Notes under the pieces: generated by a model
Databases searched by the model: none
What the model saw: only the letters and a program-made list of their open reading frames with translations
What the model was told of the DNA's origin: nothing
Translations under genes and position numbers: made by a program
Origin: Prevotella sp.
Lineage (GTDB): Bacteria; Bacteroidota; Bacteroidia; Bacteroidales; Bacteroidaceae
NCBI GenBank assembly: GCA_015060535.1
Contig: SUYH01000013.1
Span: forward strand, 1 to 64,000
Direction: 5' to 3'
DNA length: 64,000 nucleotides
Shown: positions 44,328-54,536 of the stretch, piece after piece
How the letters are laid out: every line of letters begins with the position of its first letter
Position numbering within the stretch: position 1 is the stretch's first letter

Positions 44328-45494
44328 ATGAAAATGAAAAAGATGATGATGTTTGCAGCCGTTGCTGCAACGTTGGTTTCTTGCGGTGGTGGCGGTGGTC
44401 GCCCCAATTTCGGCGACAATGAGTATCCTGTAACCACAGTAGGTACTGCAACTGCCGACATGCAGACGGTTTATCCTGCTACCATCAAGGGTGTTCAGGA
44501 TGTAGAGATTCGCCCGAAGGCTCAGGGCTTTCTGGTACAGATTAACGTAAAGGAAGGTCAGACGGTAGGTGCCGGTCAGTTGCTGTTCGTGATTGACAAT
44601 GAGACCTATCAGGCTCAGGTACGTCAGGCTCAGGCTGCTGTCAACACGGCTCAGCAGCAGGTGAACACGGCCAAGCTGACGTATGATAACTCGAAGCAGT
44701 TGCATGCCAACAAGGTGATTGGCGACTATGAGATGCAGACCTCTGAGAATAACTATGAGAGTGCTAAGGCACAACTGGCCCAGGCCCAGGCTGCCCTGGC
44801 TTCTGCCAAGGAGGCGCTGAGTTTCTGCTATGTGAAGAGTCCTGCCGCTGGTGTGGTAGGCACGCTGCCTTTCAAGAAGGGTGCGCTGGTCAGTGGTTCT
44901 AACGTGTTGACAACGGTATCTAACATATCGTCGATGGATGTCTATTTCTCCATCAATGAGAAAGAAGCCATGACCATCGCGAAGTCGGGTGAGGGACTGT
45001 CTGTCTTCCCTGCTGTGAAGTTGCAGCTGAACGACGGTACAATCTATGGTCACGAGGGTAAGGTAACTAAGATGAGTGGTGTGATAGACTCGTCTACGGG
45101 TTCTGTGCAGCTGATTGCCACCTTCCCCAATCCAGAGAAGTTGTTGAAGAGCGGTGGTGCGGGTAACATCGTTATCCCGCGTGTCAATACCGACGCCATC
45201 ATCATTCCTCAGTCTTGTGTTACAGAGGTACAGAACAAGAAGTTCGTCTATACCGTCGGCAAGGATAACAAGGTCAAGTATACGGAGATTAACGTTGATC
45301 CCCAGAATGATGGCAACACCTACATTGTGACAAGTGGACTGAAGACTGGTGACAAGTATGTCACCAATGGTGTCACTAAGCTGTCTGATGGCATGGAGAT
45401 TGTGCCTATCACTCCTCAGCGCTATCAGGAGAAGATAGACGAGCAGGCAAAGGCAATGTCGGCTGGCGACATCGTTTCTGCCATGAAGAAATAA
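44328..45494 (+). CDS. RND efflux periplasmic adaptor (lipoprotein)
   Basis: Protein of 388 residues with lipobox LVSC (Cys19). A lipoyl-like domain, coiled-coil hairpin (about 95-165, with repeated AQAQAA/AAVNTAQQQV helices) and a beta-barrel/membrane-proximal domain are visible. It bridges the inner-membrane RND pump encoded next and the outer-membrane channel after that. Adaptor-pump-channel is the MexAB-OprM order. A short tandem repeat of A-rich units fills the 29-bp gap before the pump. Confidence 0.93.
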   Translation: MKMKKMMMFAAVAATLVSCGGGGGRPNFGDNEYPVTTVGTATADMQTVYPATIKGVQDVEIRPKAQGFLVQINVKEGQTVGAGQLLFVIDNETYQAQVRQAQAAVNTAQQQVNTAKLTYDNSKQLHANKVIGDYEMQTSENNYESAKAQLAQAQAALASAKEALSFCYVKSPAAGVVGTLPFKKGALVSGSNVLTTVSNISSMDVYFSINEKEAMTIAKSGEGLSVFPAVKLQLNDGTIYGHEGKVTKMSGVIDSSTGSVQLIATFPNPEKLLKSGGAGNIVIPRVNTDAIIIPQSCVTEVQNKKFVYTVGKDNKVKYTEINVDPQNDGNTYIVTSGLKTGDKYVTNGVTKLSDGMEIVPITPQRYQEKIDEQAKAMSAGDIVSAMKK

Positions 45495-45523
45495 AAAGGT
45501 AAAAAAGTAAAAAAGGTAAAGCA
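45495..45523. repeat. A-rich 9-10 bp tandem repeat between adaptor and pump genes
   Basis: AAAAGGTAA / AAAAGTAA / AAAAGGTAA units run into the start codon of the pump gene. Confidence 0.45.
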
Positions 45524-48500
45524 ATGACATTTACTAATTTTATCAAACGCCCGGTACTGTCGACGGTCATTTCTATCCTCATCGTCCTGCTGGGCTTCAT
45601 AGGACTGGTATCGCTGCCTATTGAGCAGTATCCAGATATTGCACCGCCCACAGTGGTGGTATGGACCAGTTATCCTGGTGCTGATGCCGAGACGGTGAAG
45701 AACTCGGTGATTACCCCGCTGGAAGAGAGTATCAACGGTGTGGAGGGCATGGACTATATCTCGTCTACGGCTGGTTCCGGTTCGGCGCAGATCAGCGTGT
45801 TGTTCCGTCAGGGTATGAATGCCGATATGTGTGCCGTAAACGTGCAGAACCGTGTGTCGCAGGCTCAGGCACTGTTGCCTTCGGAGGTCAACCAGATTGG
45901 TGTGACGGTGATGAAGCGTCAGACATCACAGGTGCTGATGTACTCGCTGACCTCTGACGGTCGTTATGATGACGAGTTCCTGACCAACTATGCCAACATT
46001 AATATTATACCTGCGCTGAAGCGTATTCAGGGTGTGGGCGATGTGCAGTCCCCAGGTTTGAAGACCTACTCGATGCGTATCTGGCTGAAGCCTGACGTGA
46101 TGAAGCAGCACAACCTGATGCCCTCAGACATCAGCGGAGTACTGGCTGAACAGAACATCGAGGCTGCCCCTGGTTCGTTTGGCGAACTGTCAGACGTGTC
46201 TTACGAGTATGCCATGCGCTATACTGGTCGTTTCAAGACTCCTGAGGAGTTTGGTAACATCATCATTAAGAGCGATGACGAGGGACAGACCCTCAAACTG
46301 AAGGATGTGGCACGTATTGAGTTGGGAGGCCAGCAGTACTCCGTGTCGATGAAGAACAACAACATCCCGTCGGTAATGGGTATGGTGCAGCAGATTGCCG
46401 GTTCTAACGCCAACGAGATTGCCAAGCAGGTGAAGGCCGAGCTGGAGGAACAGGCTAAGCTGTTCCCGCCGGGTATGATATACAAGATCAACTACGATGT
46501 GACGGAATTCTTGTATGCCTCTATCGAAGAGGTGGTGTTTACGCTTGTATTCACTTTGATACTGGTGTTCATCGTTATCTATGTCTTCCTGCAGGACTGG
46601 CGTTCTACGCTCATCCCGCTGATTGCCGTACCCGTGTCGCTCATTGGTACGTTCTTCTTCCTGAGCGTCTTCGGATTCTCCATCAACCTGCTGACGCTGT
46701 CGGCCCTGCTATTGGCTATCGCCATTGTGGTCGACGATGCTATTGTGGTTGTTGAGGCCGTGCATGCCAAGCTCGACCAGGGCTACAAGTCGGCACTGAC
46801 AGCTTCTATTGATGCCATGAACGAGATTTCTGGTGCTATCATCTCCATCACGCTGGTGATGGCATCGGTGTTCATTCCCGTATCGTTCATCGGAGGCACT
46901 TCGGGTACGTTCTATCGCGAGTTCGGTGTGACGATGGCTGTCTCCATCTTTATCTCGGCCCTGAACGCCCTGACGCTGTCGCCTGCCCTGTGTGCCATCT
47001 TCCTGAAGCCACACGACAAGGATGGTCATGAGAAGAAGATGTCGATGGTCGACCGCTTCCATGCATCGTTTAATGCTGCCTATGATAAGGTGTTGGCCAA
47101 GTATAAGGGCAATGTTGAAAAGCTGGTTCACAAGCCGATTTCCGTCATCACTACCGTTATTCTGGCTATTGTGGTACTGGTGGTGACCTTCTCGACCACT
47201 AAGACCGGTCTGGTACCCGATGAGGATACCGGTACTATCTTCTGTACTATCTCGATGCCACCCGCAACATCGGTGGCTCGTACCAAACAGGTCATTAGTC
47301 AGGTAGACTCTATCCTTGCTGCCGACCCTGCCATCAAGAACCGTGAGCAGATTCAGGGTTATAACTTTATTGCCGGTTCGGGTTCCGACCAGGCCACTTT
47401 CATCATCAAGCTGAAATCTTTTGAGGAGCGCCAGAAGGGCTTCTGGTGGAAACTCAGCGGTCTATGGGAGGGCGACGGCATATACCGTTTCTTCCTCAAT
47501 CCATACGAGTCTACTGGGGTACTGGCACAGATATACCTCAAGACAGCTCATATCAAGGATGCACAGATTCTGGCCTTTGCTCCGCCTATGATTCCCGGCT
47601 TCTCGGCTAACTCGGGTGTGTCAATAGTCATGCAGGACCGTACGGGTGGTGACCTGAGCAAGTTCTTCGGCATTGTGAAGGATTATTTGGCCGAGCTCAA
47701 CAAACGTCCTGAATTCCAGACGGCACAGACCTCATACAACCCGAACTATCCGCAGTACATGGTGCATGTGGATGTGGCTAAATGTAAGAAGGCAGGCATA
47801 TCGCCCACCACGGTGCTGACCACCCTGCAGGGCTATTATGGCGGACTGTATGCCTCTAACTTCAACAGCTATGGTAAGCTCTATCGTGTGATGGTTCAGG
47901 GCTCTCCTGAAACTCGTATGACGCCAGAGTCGCTGAAGAGTGTCTATGTGCGCACTCCTGGTGGCATGTCACCCGTTGAGGAGTTCTGCCGCTTGGAGCG
48001 TGTCTATGGACCTTCGAACATCAACCGCTTCAACTTGTTCACCTCTATCAATGTGACGGCAACGGTGGCTAACGGCTATTCTACGGGTGAGGCCATCAAG
48101 GCAGCCCAGGAGGTTGCTGCCGACATACTGCCTACAGGTTATACCTATGAGTATCAGGGTCTGACCCGTGAGGAGGCCAAGGCTTCGAATACGACAGGTA
48201 TCATCTTCCTGCTGTGCTTTGTCTTCATCTACCTGATTCTGTCGGCACAGTACGAATCGTACATCCTGCCGTTGGCCGTAGTGCTCTCCGTTCCGTTCGG
48301 TCTGGCTGGCTGCTTCCTCTTTACGATGATGTTCGGCCACTCCAACGATATCTACATGCAGATCTCGCTCATCATGCTGATTGGTCTGCTGGCTAAGAAC
48401 GCCATTCTGATTGTGCAGTTCGCACTGGAGCGTCGTGAACTGGGTATGGCCATCACGTGGTCGGCCATACTGGGTGCGGCAGCCCGTCTTCGTCCTATCT

Positions 48501-48781
48501 TGATGACGTCACTGGCTATGATCATCGGCTTGCTGCCTATGATGTTCGCCTCGGGTGTAGGTAAGAATGGTAACCAGACACTGGGTGCTGCTGCCGTAGG
48601 CGGTATGTTGCTCGGTACGTTATTCCAAATTGTCGTCGTGCCTGGCCTGTTTGTCATCTTCCAGAGCTTGCAGGAGAAGTTCCGTCCGATGAAGTTCGAA
48701 GGCGATGAAGAGAATACTGATGTGGCTACTGAGATCAGTCAGTATGCACACCGCCCTGTTGATTATAAATTGGAGGAGTAA
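45524..48781 (+). CDS. RND multidrug efflux pump (AcrB type)
   Basis: Protein of 1085 residues, full length for HAE1-type RND pumps. Twelve membrane helices in two halves, porter domains between, and intact proton-relay Asp residues in VVDDAIVVVEAVH (about 405). N-terminal MTFTNFIKRPVLSTVISI is typical. It pumps drugs, bile salts or similar compounds, with the adaptor upstream and channel downstream (6-bp gap). Confidence 0.95.
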   Translation: MTFTNFIKRPVLSTVISILIVLLGFIGLVSLPIEQYPDIAPPTVVVWTSYPGADAETVKNSVITPLEESINGVEGMDYISSTAGSGSAQISVLFRQGMNADMCAVNVQNRVSQAQALLPSEVNQIGVTVMKRQTSQVLMYSLTSDGRYDDEFLTNYANINIIPALKRIQGVGDVQSPGLKTYSMRIWLKPDVMKQHNLMPSDISGVLAEQNIEAAPGSFGELSDVSYEYAMRYTGRFKTPEEFGNIIIKSDDEGQTLKLKDVARIELGGQQYSVSMKNNNIPSVMGMVQQIAGSNANEIAKQVKAELEEQAKLFPPGMIYKINYDVTEFLYASIEEVVFTLVFTLILVFIVIYVFLQDWRSTLIPLIAVPVSLIGTFFFLSVFGFSINLLTLSALLLAIAIVVDDAIVVVEAVHAKLDQGYKSALTASIDAMNEISGAIISITLVMASVFIPVSFIGGTSGTFYREFGVTMAVSIFISALNALTLSPALCAIFLKPHDKDGHEKKMSMVDRFHASFNAAYDKVLAKYKGNVEKLVHKPISVITTVILAIVVLVVTFSTTKTGLVPDEDTGTIFCTISMPPATSVARTKQVISQVDSILAADPAIKNREQIQGYNFIAGSGSDQATFIIKLKSFEERQKGFWWKLSGLWEGDGIYRFFLNPYESTGVLAQIYLKTAHIKDAQILAFAPPMIPGFSANSGVSIVMQDRTGGDLSKFFGIVKDYLAELNKRPEFQTAQTSYNPNYPQYMVHVDVAKCKKAGISPTTVLTTLQGYYGGLYASNFNSYGKLYRVMVQGSPETRMTPESLKSVYVRTPGGMSPVEEFCRLERVYGPSNINRFNLFTSINVTATVANGYSTGEAIKAAQEVAADILPTGYTYEYQGLTREEAKASNTTGIIFLLCFVFIYLILSAQYESYILPLAVVLSVPFGLAGCFLFTMMFGHSNDIYMQISLIMLIGLLAKNAILIVQFALERRELGMAITWSAILGAAARLRPILMTSLAMIIGLLPMMFASGVGKNGNQTLGAAAVGGMLLGTLFQIVVVPGLFVIFQSLQEKFRPMKFEGDEENTDVATEISQYAHRPVDYKLEE

Positions 48782-48787
48782 GAAGCT

Positions 48788-50185
48788 ATGAAGAAAGTAA
48801 TGATTATCGCCGCCGCCTCGCTGCTGATGAGCAGCTGCGGCCTATATAACAAGTATGAGCGCCCCGAGGTCAATACCAAGGGACTCATCCGCGATGTGGT
48901 CAGCGATGTTGACACGCTGGCAGTTGCACCGCAGGATACCGCCTCGTTCGGCAATCTGCCTTGGCGAAGCGTCTTCACCGACCCTCAGTTGCAACAGCTC
49001 ATCGAGCAGGGCTTGGCTAAAAATGCCAACCTGCAGAATGCAGCCCTGACGGTGCAGATGTACGAGACGATGCTGAAGGCTGCCAAGCTGGCTTTCCTGC
49101 CTGCCATTACCCTGGGTAGCAATATGACGCAAATGGGCAGTGTGACAACGGTTCATCTCGACCCGTCGCAGACGACCAGGTCTTATTCTATTCCTGTGGC
49201 TGCCAGCTGGACTATCGACCTCTTCGGCAATATCCTGTCGCAGAAGCGCTCCACCCAGATGAAGCTTCTGGGCTATAAGGACTACCAGATGGCTGTCCGT
49301 GCTCAGGTCATCAGTGGCATAGCCAACAGTTACTATACACTGCTGATGCTCGACCGTCAGCTCGCCATCGTTACCGAGATGGGAGAGATGGCAAAGGAGA
49401 CCTGGGAGATGATGAAGCTGCAGTATAAACTGGGTCGTATGCGTTCTACCAGTGTGCAGAGTGCTGAGGCCGCTTATCTGTCTACTCAGACACAGGCCAA
49501 CGACTTCCGTCGTCAGATACGTGCTACTGAGAATGCCCTCTCACTGCTCATCGGACAGGCTGGGCATCAGATTCCCCGTTCCACGCTGGCAGAACAGTCG
49601 TTGCCCGGCGAGTTTGCTACGGGTGTGGGAATGGCGCTGTTGAAGAATCGTCCTGACGTGCATAATGCTGAGATGAACCTTGCCGCCTGTTTCCATGATG
49701 TACAAACAGCTCGTTCAAAGTTCTATCCCACCATTACCATTGGTGCTTCGGCCACATTCGGCAATTTGACGGGAACGGCAAATCCTGGCAAGTGGACTAC
49801 CTCTTTCTTTGGCAATCTGTTGCAGCCCATCTTCAATCGTGGCGCACTGACGGCTAATCTGAAGGTTAGCAAATTGCAGTATGATCAGGCCTACAACACC
49901 TGGCAGAATGCCATCCTCTCAGCAGGCAACGAGGTGTCTAACGCACTCGTTAATTATAACTACTACAATGACAATTCTAAACTGGAGAGTCAGCGTGTAG
50001 AGGTGCTGACGAAGGCGGTCGAGGATACCAAGGCTCTCTATAAGAGTAGTGGTTCCAGCTATCTGGAGGTACTTACCGCTCAGACCCAGCTGTTGTCTGC
50101 TCAGCTTTCTCAGGTTACTGACGATTTCTATAAGATGCAAGCCGTCGTATCGCTGTATACGGCATTAGGCGGTGGTGGAAAGTAA
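48788..50185 (+). CDS. OprM/TolC-type outer-membrane efflux lipoprotein
   Basis: Protein of 465 residues with lipobox MSSC (Cys17). It has two repeats of the OEP fold with GQAGHQIPRS and LPGEFATGVGMALLKNRPDV as typical landmarks. It is the exit channel of the RND pump, with a 6-bp gap to the pump gene. A TTGATAAT-type tandem repeat follows its stop codon. Confidence 0.94.
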   Translation: MKKVMIIAAASLLMSSCGLYNKYERPEVNTKGLIRDVVSDVDTLAVAPQDTASFGNLPWRSVFTDPQLQQLIEQGLAKNANLQNAALTVQMYETMLKAAKLAFLPAITLGSNMTQMGSVTTVHLDPSQTTRSYSIPVAASWTIDLFGNILSQKRSTQMKLLGYKDYQMAVRAQVISGIANSYYTLLMLDRQLAIVTEMGEMAKETWEMMKLQYKLGRMRSTSVQSAEAAYLSTQTQANDFRRQIRATENALSLLIGQAGHQIPRSTLAEQSLPGEFATGVGMALLKNRPDVHNAEMNLAACFHDVQTARSKFYPTITIGASATFGNLTGTANPGKWTTSFFGNLLQPIFNRGALTANLKVSKLQYDQAYNTWQNAILSAGNEVSNALVNYNYYNDNSKLESQRVEVLTKAVEDTKALYKSSGSSYLEVLTAQTQLLSAQLSQVTDDFYKMQAVVSLYTALGGGGK

Positions 50186-50208
50186 TTGATAATTGACAAT
50201 TGATAATT
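50186..50208. repeat. 7-8 bp tandem repeat before lpxA-type gene
   Basis: Three units of TTGATAAT/TTGACAAT lie directly before the start codon. Confidence 0.45.
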
Positions 50209-50988
50209 ATGGCAAGTGATATTTCTCCAAAGGCCGAAATCGACCCCAGAGCGCGAATCGGCAACAATTGTAAGATATTCCCCTTTGTCTACATCGAAGG
50301 CGATGTAGTGATAGGCGACAACTGCATCATCTTCCCCTTCGTGTCTATATTAAATGGTACGCGCATGGGAAATAATAATAAGGTGCATCAGGGTGCTGTC
50401 ATCAGTGCATTGCCCCAGGACTTTGATTTCCGTGGTGAGAAGACGGAATGCGTCATAGGCAATAATAACATCATCCGTGAGAATGTGGTCATCAACCGTG
50501 CCACCCATACCGGTGGACAGACCGTTATTGGCAACGATAACTTCCTGATGGAAGGTGCTCATATCTCACACGACACCAAGGTGGGCAACCAGTGTGTTTT
50601 CGGTTATGGTACGAAGATAGCCGGCGACTGTGAGATCAGTGATCTTGTCATCTTCTCCAGTTCAGTCATCGAGAACGCCAAGACGCGTGTCGGACGTGGC
50701 GTGATGGTACAGGCTGGTGCAACCTTCTCGAAGGACATTCCTCCGTACATCATCTGCACCCGCAAGGCGGAGTTCGGCGGTGTCAACTACAGCGTGGGCC
50801 GTCAGCATGGTGTCGACGAGAAGGTGCTCAAGCACATTGCCAACGCCTACCGTCTGGTGTTCCAGGGCAAGAGCTCACTGTTTGATACCATCATGCAGAT
50901 TAAGGAACAGGTGCCTGACGGTGAGGAAATCCGTAATATCGTCGAGTTCCTGGAGACCACCAAGATGGGTGTAATCTCCAAGATGTAG
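50209..50988 (+). CDS. lpxA: LpxA-type UDP-GlcNAc acyltransferase
   Basis: 259 residues from ATG 50209 (MASDISPKAEIDPRARIGNN). The left-handed beta-helix hexapeptide pattern runs from about 1 to 190, the catalytic His lies in LMEGAHISHDTKVG (about 122) and the C-terminal helical part follows. LpxA transfers the first acyl chain of lipid A. Many Bacteroidota encode LpxA after lpxD/lpxC; here it stands alone behind the efflux operon, so a paralog with another donor cannot be excluded. Confidence 0.8.
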   Translation: MASDISPKAEIDPRARIGNNCKIFPFVYIEGDVVIGDNCIIFPFVSILNGTRMGNNNKVHQGAVISALPQDFDFRGEKTECVIGNNNIIRENVVINRATHTGGQTVIGNDNFLMEGAHISHDTKVGNQCVFGYGTKIAGDCEISDLVIFSSSVIENAKTRVGRGVMVQAGATFSKDIPPYIICTRKAEFGGVNYSVGRQHGVDEKVLKHIANAYRLVFQGKSSLFDTIMQIKEQVPDGEEIRNIVEFLETTKMGVISKM

Positions 50989-50990
50989 CT

Positions 50991-51767
50991 TCAGTAGCTG
51001 GCAGAGCAGGGTATTCCTGCTTCAATCACACGGTCGCGAATAGCATCCAGCTGTTCGCGACTTGCTTTTTCCAGCCCTTGTGTAGGCGTTTCTCGGTCTA
51101 TGGTGTAGATCATCACCTGCTGTGGTCCAATAGCCTTTACTGCCTCTAACCATGGACCGACGAAAGCCTCCCCTGTGTTATCGACCGATTCACCGTTGCA
51201 TTGTCCCTTCATAAACATGGTTTGGATAATGACATGTCCCTTGAAGTCTTTCATGTGTTCAATGATGGCATTTACGTCATAGGTGCCGTTAGGACAATCT
51301 ACCTTGTTAATATATTGGGGGTCTATGGTGTCGAGTTTCAGGATGTTGTCATCGACACGCATCAGCGCATCGTGTACCTGCTGACGATGGATGAACGTGG
51401 AGTTTGAGAGGACGCACACTTTGGCTTTTGGACAATAATTGTCGCGCAGCCGGATGGTATCGTCGATGATCTCGGCAAAGTGAGGGTGACAGGTTGGCTC
51501 ACCATTGCCTGCAAAGGTCAGCACGTCAGGCAGTTGTCCCTCCGCCTGCATCTGCTGGAGCTTGGCTTCCAGCTTCTTTGCCACTGCCTCACGGGTAGGC
51601 ATCGGAAGGGTAGGACGGTGATCCTCGTTGAATCCACATTCGCAATAGATGCAGTTGAAGCTGCATACCTTGCCGTCTGCAGGCAGCAGGTTGATGCCTA
51701 ACGAAATGCCTAACCGGCGGCTATGTACTGGCCCGAAAATGGGCGACGGATAAATAATAGTGCTCAT
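50991..51767 (-). CDS. Radical SAM protein
   Basis: Protein of 258 residues. The iron-sulfur motif CSFNCIYC (about 34-41, CxxxCxxC) and the SAM-binding GNGEPTCHP segment (about 87-95) are present. It also has RETPTQGLEKASREQLDAIR near the C-terminus. It is convergent with the LpxA-type gene (2-bp gap). The reaction is not deducible; wyosine/tRNA-like or small cofactor families resemble it in length. Confidence 0.85.
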   Translation of the reverse strand: MSTIIYPSPIFGPVHSRRLGISLGINLLPADGKVCSFNCIYCECGFNEDHRPTLPMPTREAVAKKLEAKLQQMQAEGQLPDVLTFAGNGEPTCHPHFAEIIDDTIRLRDNYCPKAKVCVLSNSTFIHRQQVHDALMRVDDNILKLDTIDPQYINKVDCPNGTYDVNAIIEHMKDFKGHVIIQTMFMKGQCNGESVDNTGEAFVGPWLEAVKAIGPQQVMIYTIDRETPTQGLEKASREQLDAIRDRVIEAGIPCSASY

Positions 51768-51819
51768 AACGGCGACAAAATTATAAAATAAATCTTAATT
51801 CGTGCGGAGAAATTCATAT

Positions 51820-51835
51820 TAATTTTGTAATTTTG
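51820..51835 (+). promoter_or_regulatory. Double -7 element of the ftsX operon
   Basis: TAATTTTG occurs twice back to back at 51820-51827 and 51828-51835, 35 bp before ATG 51870. Two alternative start points are possible. Confidence 0.5.
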
Positions 51836-51869
51836 CACGAAATTAGGTGTATTGCATCTGAATGAGACT

Positions 51870-52748
51870 ATGAGTAAGAAGAAAAGAAAAACCCGCAACC
51901 GCCGTGGTATGCAGGTTGTTACGTTATGTATAAGCACCACGATGGTGCTCATCTTGTTGGGCATGGTGGTGTTCTTTGTCTTGTCGGCACGAAACTTGTC
52001 GGCTCACATGAAGGAACATCTGACCATGACCGTCATGCTGAAGGATAGTGTGTCGGTCAACGACGCCCACCTGTTGTGTCGTGACTTGTACCATCGGCCG
52101 TATTCCCACAACATCGATTATATCAGTAAGGAGCAAGCTCAGCGTGAGCAAATCAAGGAGTTGGGCAGTGATCCCACTGAGTTTCTGGGCTTTAACCCAT
52201 TCCCGGCCACTCTGGAAATCCAGTTGGCTTCCGATTATGCTAACAGCGACTCGCTGAAGTGGATAGCCAAGGAGATCAGGAAGGACGACCGTGTGAGTGA
52301 CCTGACCTATATGGAGGACCTGATGGATCGTGTCAATGCCAACCTCAGCCGTATCAGTATCATTCTGTTGGTGCTGGCTGTACTGCTGACGTTTGTGTCG
52401 TTCTCCCTCATCAGCAATACCGTACGCCTGAGCGTCTATGCCCGTCGTTTCGTCATCCATACCATGAAATTGGTGGGTGCCTCGTGGGGCTTTATCCGTC
52501 GCCCGTTCCTGAAGCAAGCCATGCTGGTGGGACTTATTGCTGCCATCTTGGCTAACATCACTCTTGGGGCAGGTATCTATGGTTTGTACATGACGCAGCC
52601 TGGACTGCTCGATATCATCACGTGGGAGGTCTTGGCATTGACAGCCGGTGCGGTCTTCCTTTTCGGTATCATTATCACGCTGTTCTGCGCTTGGCTGGCA
52701 GTCAATAAGTTCCTGCGCATGACGGCCAGTGAACTTTATAAGATTTAA
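51870..52748 (+). CDS. ftsX: Cell-division permease-like protein FtsX
   Basis: 292 residues from ATG 51870 (MSKKKRKTRNRRG). Four membrane helices: one near 20-45 and three after 160, with the external domain between. FtsX works with FtsE to activate cell-wall hydrolases at the septum. No ftsE is adjacent, as is usual in this phylum. It heads a run of core genes: DUF3098, uppP, truB, queA, folK. Confidence 0.92.
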   Translation: MSKKKRKTRNRRGMQVVTLCISTTMVLILLGMVVFFVLSARNLSAHMKEHLTMTVMLKDSVSVNDAHLLCRDLYHRPYSHNIDYISKEQAQREQIKELGSDPTEFLGFNPFPATLEIQLASDYANSDSLKWIAKEIRKDDRVSDLTYMEDLMDRVNANLSRISIILLVLAVLLTFVSFSLISNTVRLSVYARRFVIHTMKLVGASWGFIRRPFLKQAMLVGLIAAILANITLGAGIYGLYMTQPGLLDIITWEVLALTAGAVFLFGIIITLFCAWLAVNKFLRMTASELYKI

Positions 52749-52775
52749 AAGATAAAAGTTAAAAGATAATAGTTA
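52749..52775. repeat. 7-bp tandem repeat between ftsX and DUF3098 genes
   Basis: AAAAGAT/AAAAGTT units fill the gap up to the start codon. Confidence 0.4.
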
Positions 52776-53015
52776 ATGGATAAGAGAGATTTAGCATTCG
52801 ATAAAGTCAACTACATCTTGTTGGCTATTGGAATGGCCATTGTTATTATCGGATTCCTGCTGATGAGCGGTTCCGGTTCTACAGAGACGGCCTACGATCC
52901 CGATATCTTCAGTGCACGCCGTATCAAGGTGGCTCCTGTGGTATGTCTGGTTGGATTCGTGTCAATGATTTATGCAGTAGTAAGAAGACCAAAGGATAAG
53001 GAGGAGGAGAAATGA
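52776..53015 (+). CDS. DUF3098 membrane protein
   Basis: Protein of 79 residues with two membrane helices (about 12-30 and 50-68). Function unknown. In Bacteroidota it lies between ftsX and uppP, suggesting a link to cell-envelope growth. It overlaps uppP by 4 bp. Confidence 0.85.
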   Translation: MDKRDLAFDKVNYILLAIGMAIVIIGFLLMSGSGSTETAYDPDIFSARRIKVAPVVCLVGFVSMIYAVVRRPKDKEEEK

Positions 53016-53809
53016 CGTGGTTTGAAGCACTTATCCTTGGCATTATTCAGGGACTGACAGAGTATCTGCCAGTCAGCAGTAGTGGTCATCTGGCCATCGG
53101 TCAGGCTCTCTTCGGCATGAACGACGGTGCTGACAACCTGATGTTTACTGTAGCTGTCCACGTGGCTACCGTCTTGTCTACCATCGTCATCCTGTGGAGT
53201 GAGATAGACTGGATTGTGCGTGGTCTGTTCAAGTGTGAGCTGAACGCAGAGACGAAGTATGCCCTCAACATCGTGGTATCGATGATTCCCGTCGGCATTG
53301 TCGGCCTGTTCTTCAAGGACCAGGTGGAGGAAGTGTTTGGCTCCGGCTTATTGGTGGTAGGCTGCTGCCTGCTGATTACGGCTGCCCTGCTCACCTTCTC
53401 GTATTTCGCCAAGCCCCGTCAGAAAGAGAAGATATCATGGCGTGATGCCCTTATCATTGGCATCGCACAGGCTGTGGCCGTGCTACCTGGTGTGTCACGC
53501 TCAGGTTCTACCATTGCTACAGGTCTGATGCTGGGCAATAAGAAGGAGTCGCTGGCACAGTTCTCATTCCTCATGGTCATCCCCCCTATTCTGGGTGAGG
53601 CACTGCTCGATGTGCTGAAGATGGTCAAGGGCGAGGATGTGATGGGCGGTATTGAAGCCCTGCCGTTGATCATAGGCTTCGTGGCTGCTTTCCTCTCGGG
53701 CTGTCTGGCTTGTAAGTGGATGATCAACATTGTGAAAAAAGGTAAGCTGATCTACTTTGGTATCTACTGTGCCATTGTGGGTGTTGTCACTATTCTCTGT
53801 TCACTATAA
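53012..53809 (+). CDS. uppP: Undecaprenyl-diphosphate phosphatase
   Basis: Protein of 265 residues with the BacA/UppP motifs [14 protein letters not shown] (about 13-26) and PGVSRSGST (about 160). About eight membrane helices. It recycles the lipid carrier for peptidoglycan and other envelope polymers. It overlaps the DUF3098 gene by 4 bp and is 3 bp before truB. Confidence 0.96.
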   Translation: MTWFEALILGIIQGLTEYLPVSSSGHLAIGQALFGMNDGADNLMFTVAVHVATVLSTIVILWSEIDWIVRGLFKCELNAETKYALNIVVSMIPVGIVGLFFKDQVEEVFGSGLLVVGCCLLITAALLTFSYFAKPRQKEKISWRDALIIGIAQAVAVLPGVSRSGSTIATGLMLGNKKESLAQFSFLMVIPPILGEALLDVLKMVKGEDVMGGIEALPLIIGFVAAFLSGCLACKWMINIVKKGKLIYFGIYCAIVGVVTILCSL

Positions 53810-53812
53810 GGT

Positions 53813-54517
53813 ATGAATTTTACAGAGGGAGAGATCATATATATCAATAAGCCTTACCGGATGACCTCGTTCGGGGCTTTGGCTTTCGTCCGCACCAGGG
53901 TATCGCGCCGTATCGGCGTGCGCCGTGTGAAGATAGGACATGCCGGTACGCTCGACCCTCTCGCCACAGGTGTCTTGGTGCTCTGTACGGGCAAGAAGAC
54001 TAAGGAAATAGAACAGCTCCAGCACGATACGAAGGAGTATACTGCAACCCTGCAGCTAGGGGCTACCACCCCCAGTTATGATATGGAGCATGAGGTTGAT
54101 GCCACCTATCCCACCGCTCACATCACCCGTGAGCGGATAGAGCAGGTGCTTGCCAGTTTCGCCGGTAATATCCAACAGGTCCCCCCAGCCTATTCAGCCT
54201 GTAAGATTGGTGGCGACCGTGCCTACGACCTGAAGCGTAAGGGCAAGGATGTAGAGTTGGCTGCTAAGACCGTTCGCATTGACGAGATAGAACTGACGGC
54301 ATTCGATGCCGAGGCCATGCAGATGAGCATCCGTGTGGTCTGTGGCAAAGGTACCTATATCCGCTCACTCGCCCATGACATCGGACAGGCCCTGGACAGT
54401 GGAGCCTATCTGACGGCACTCTGCCGCACCCGGGTGGGCGACGTACGTATTGAAGACTGCATCACCATCGATGACTTCCCCGCATGGTTGGAGCAGCAAG
54501 AAATAGAACATAATTAA
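53813..54517 (+). CDS. truB: tRNA pseudouridine(55) synthase
   Basis: Protein of 234 residues with [14 protein letters not shown], containing the catalytic Asp (about 46), and the [18 protein letters not shown] segment. It makes pseudouridine 55 in the TpsiC loop of tRNA. It lies in the operon between uppP and queA. Confidence 0.96.
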   Translation: MNFTEGEIIYINKPYRMTSFGALAFVRTRVSRRIGVRRVKIGHAGTLDPLATGVLVLCTGKKTKEIEQLQHDTKEYTATLQLGATTPSYDMEHEVDATYPTAHITRERIEQVLASFAGNIQQVPPAYSACKIGGDRAYDLKRKGKDVELAAKTVRIDEIELTAFDAEAMQMSIRVVCGKGTYIRSLAHDIGQALDSGAYLTALCRTRVGDVRIEDCITIDDFPAWLEQQEIEHN

Positions 54518-54536
54518 AAGCATAAGATATAAGGAG

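Noticed and set aside
44262..45530. 422-codon minus-strand open frame
   Set aside because: It is the antisense of the RND adaptor gene; composition is rich in His/Arg/Leu with no domain.
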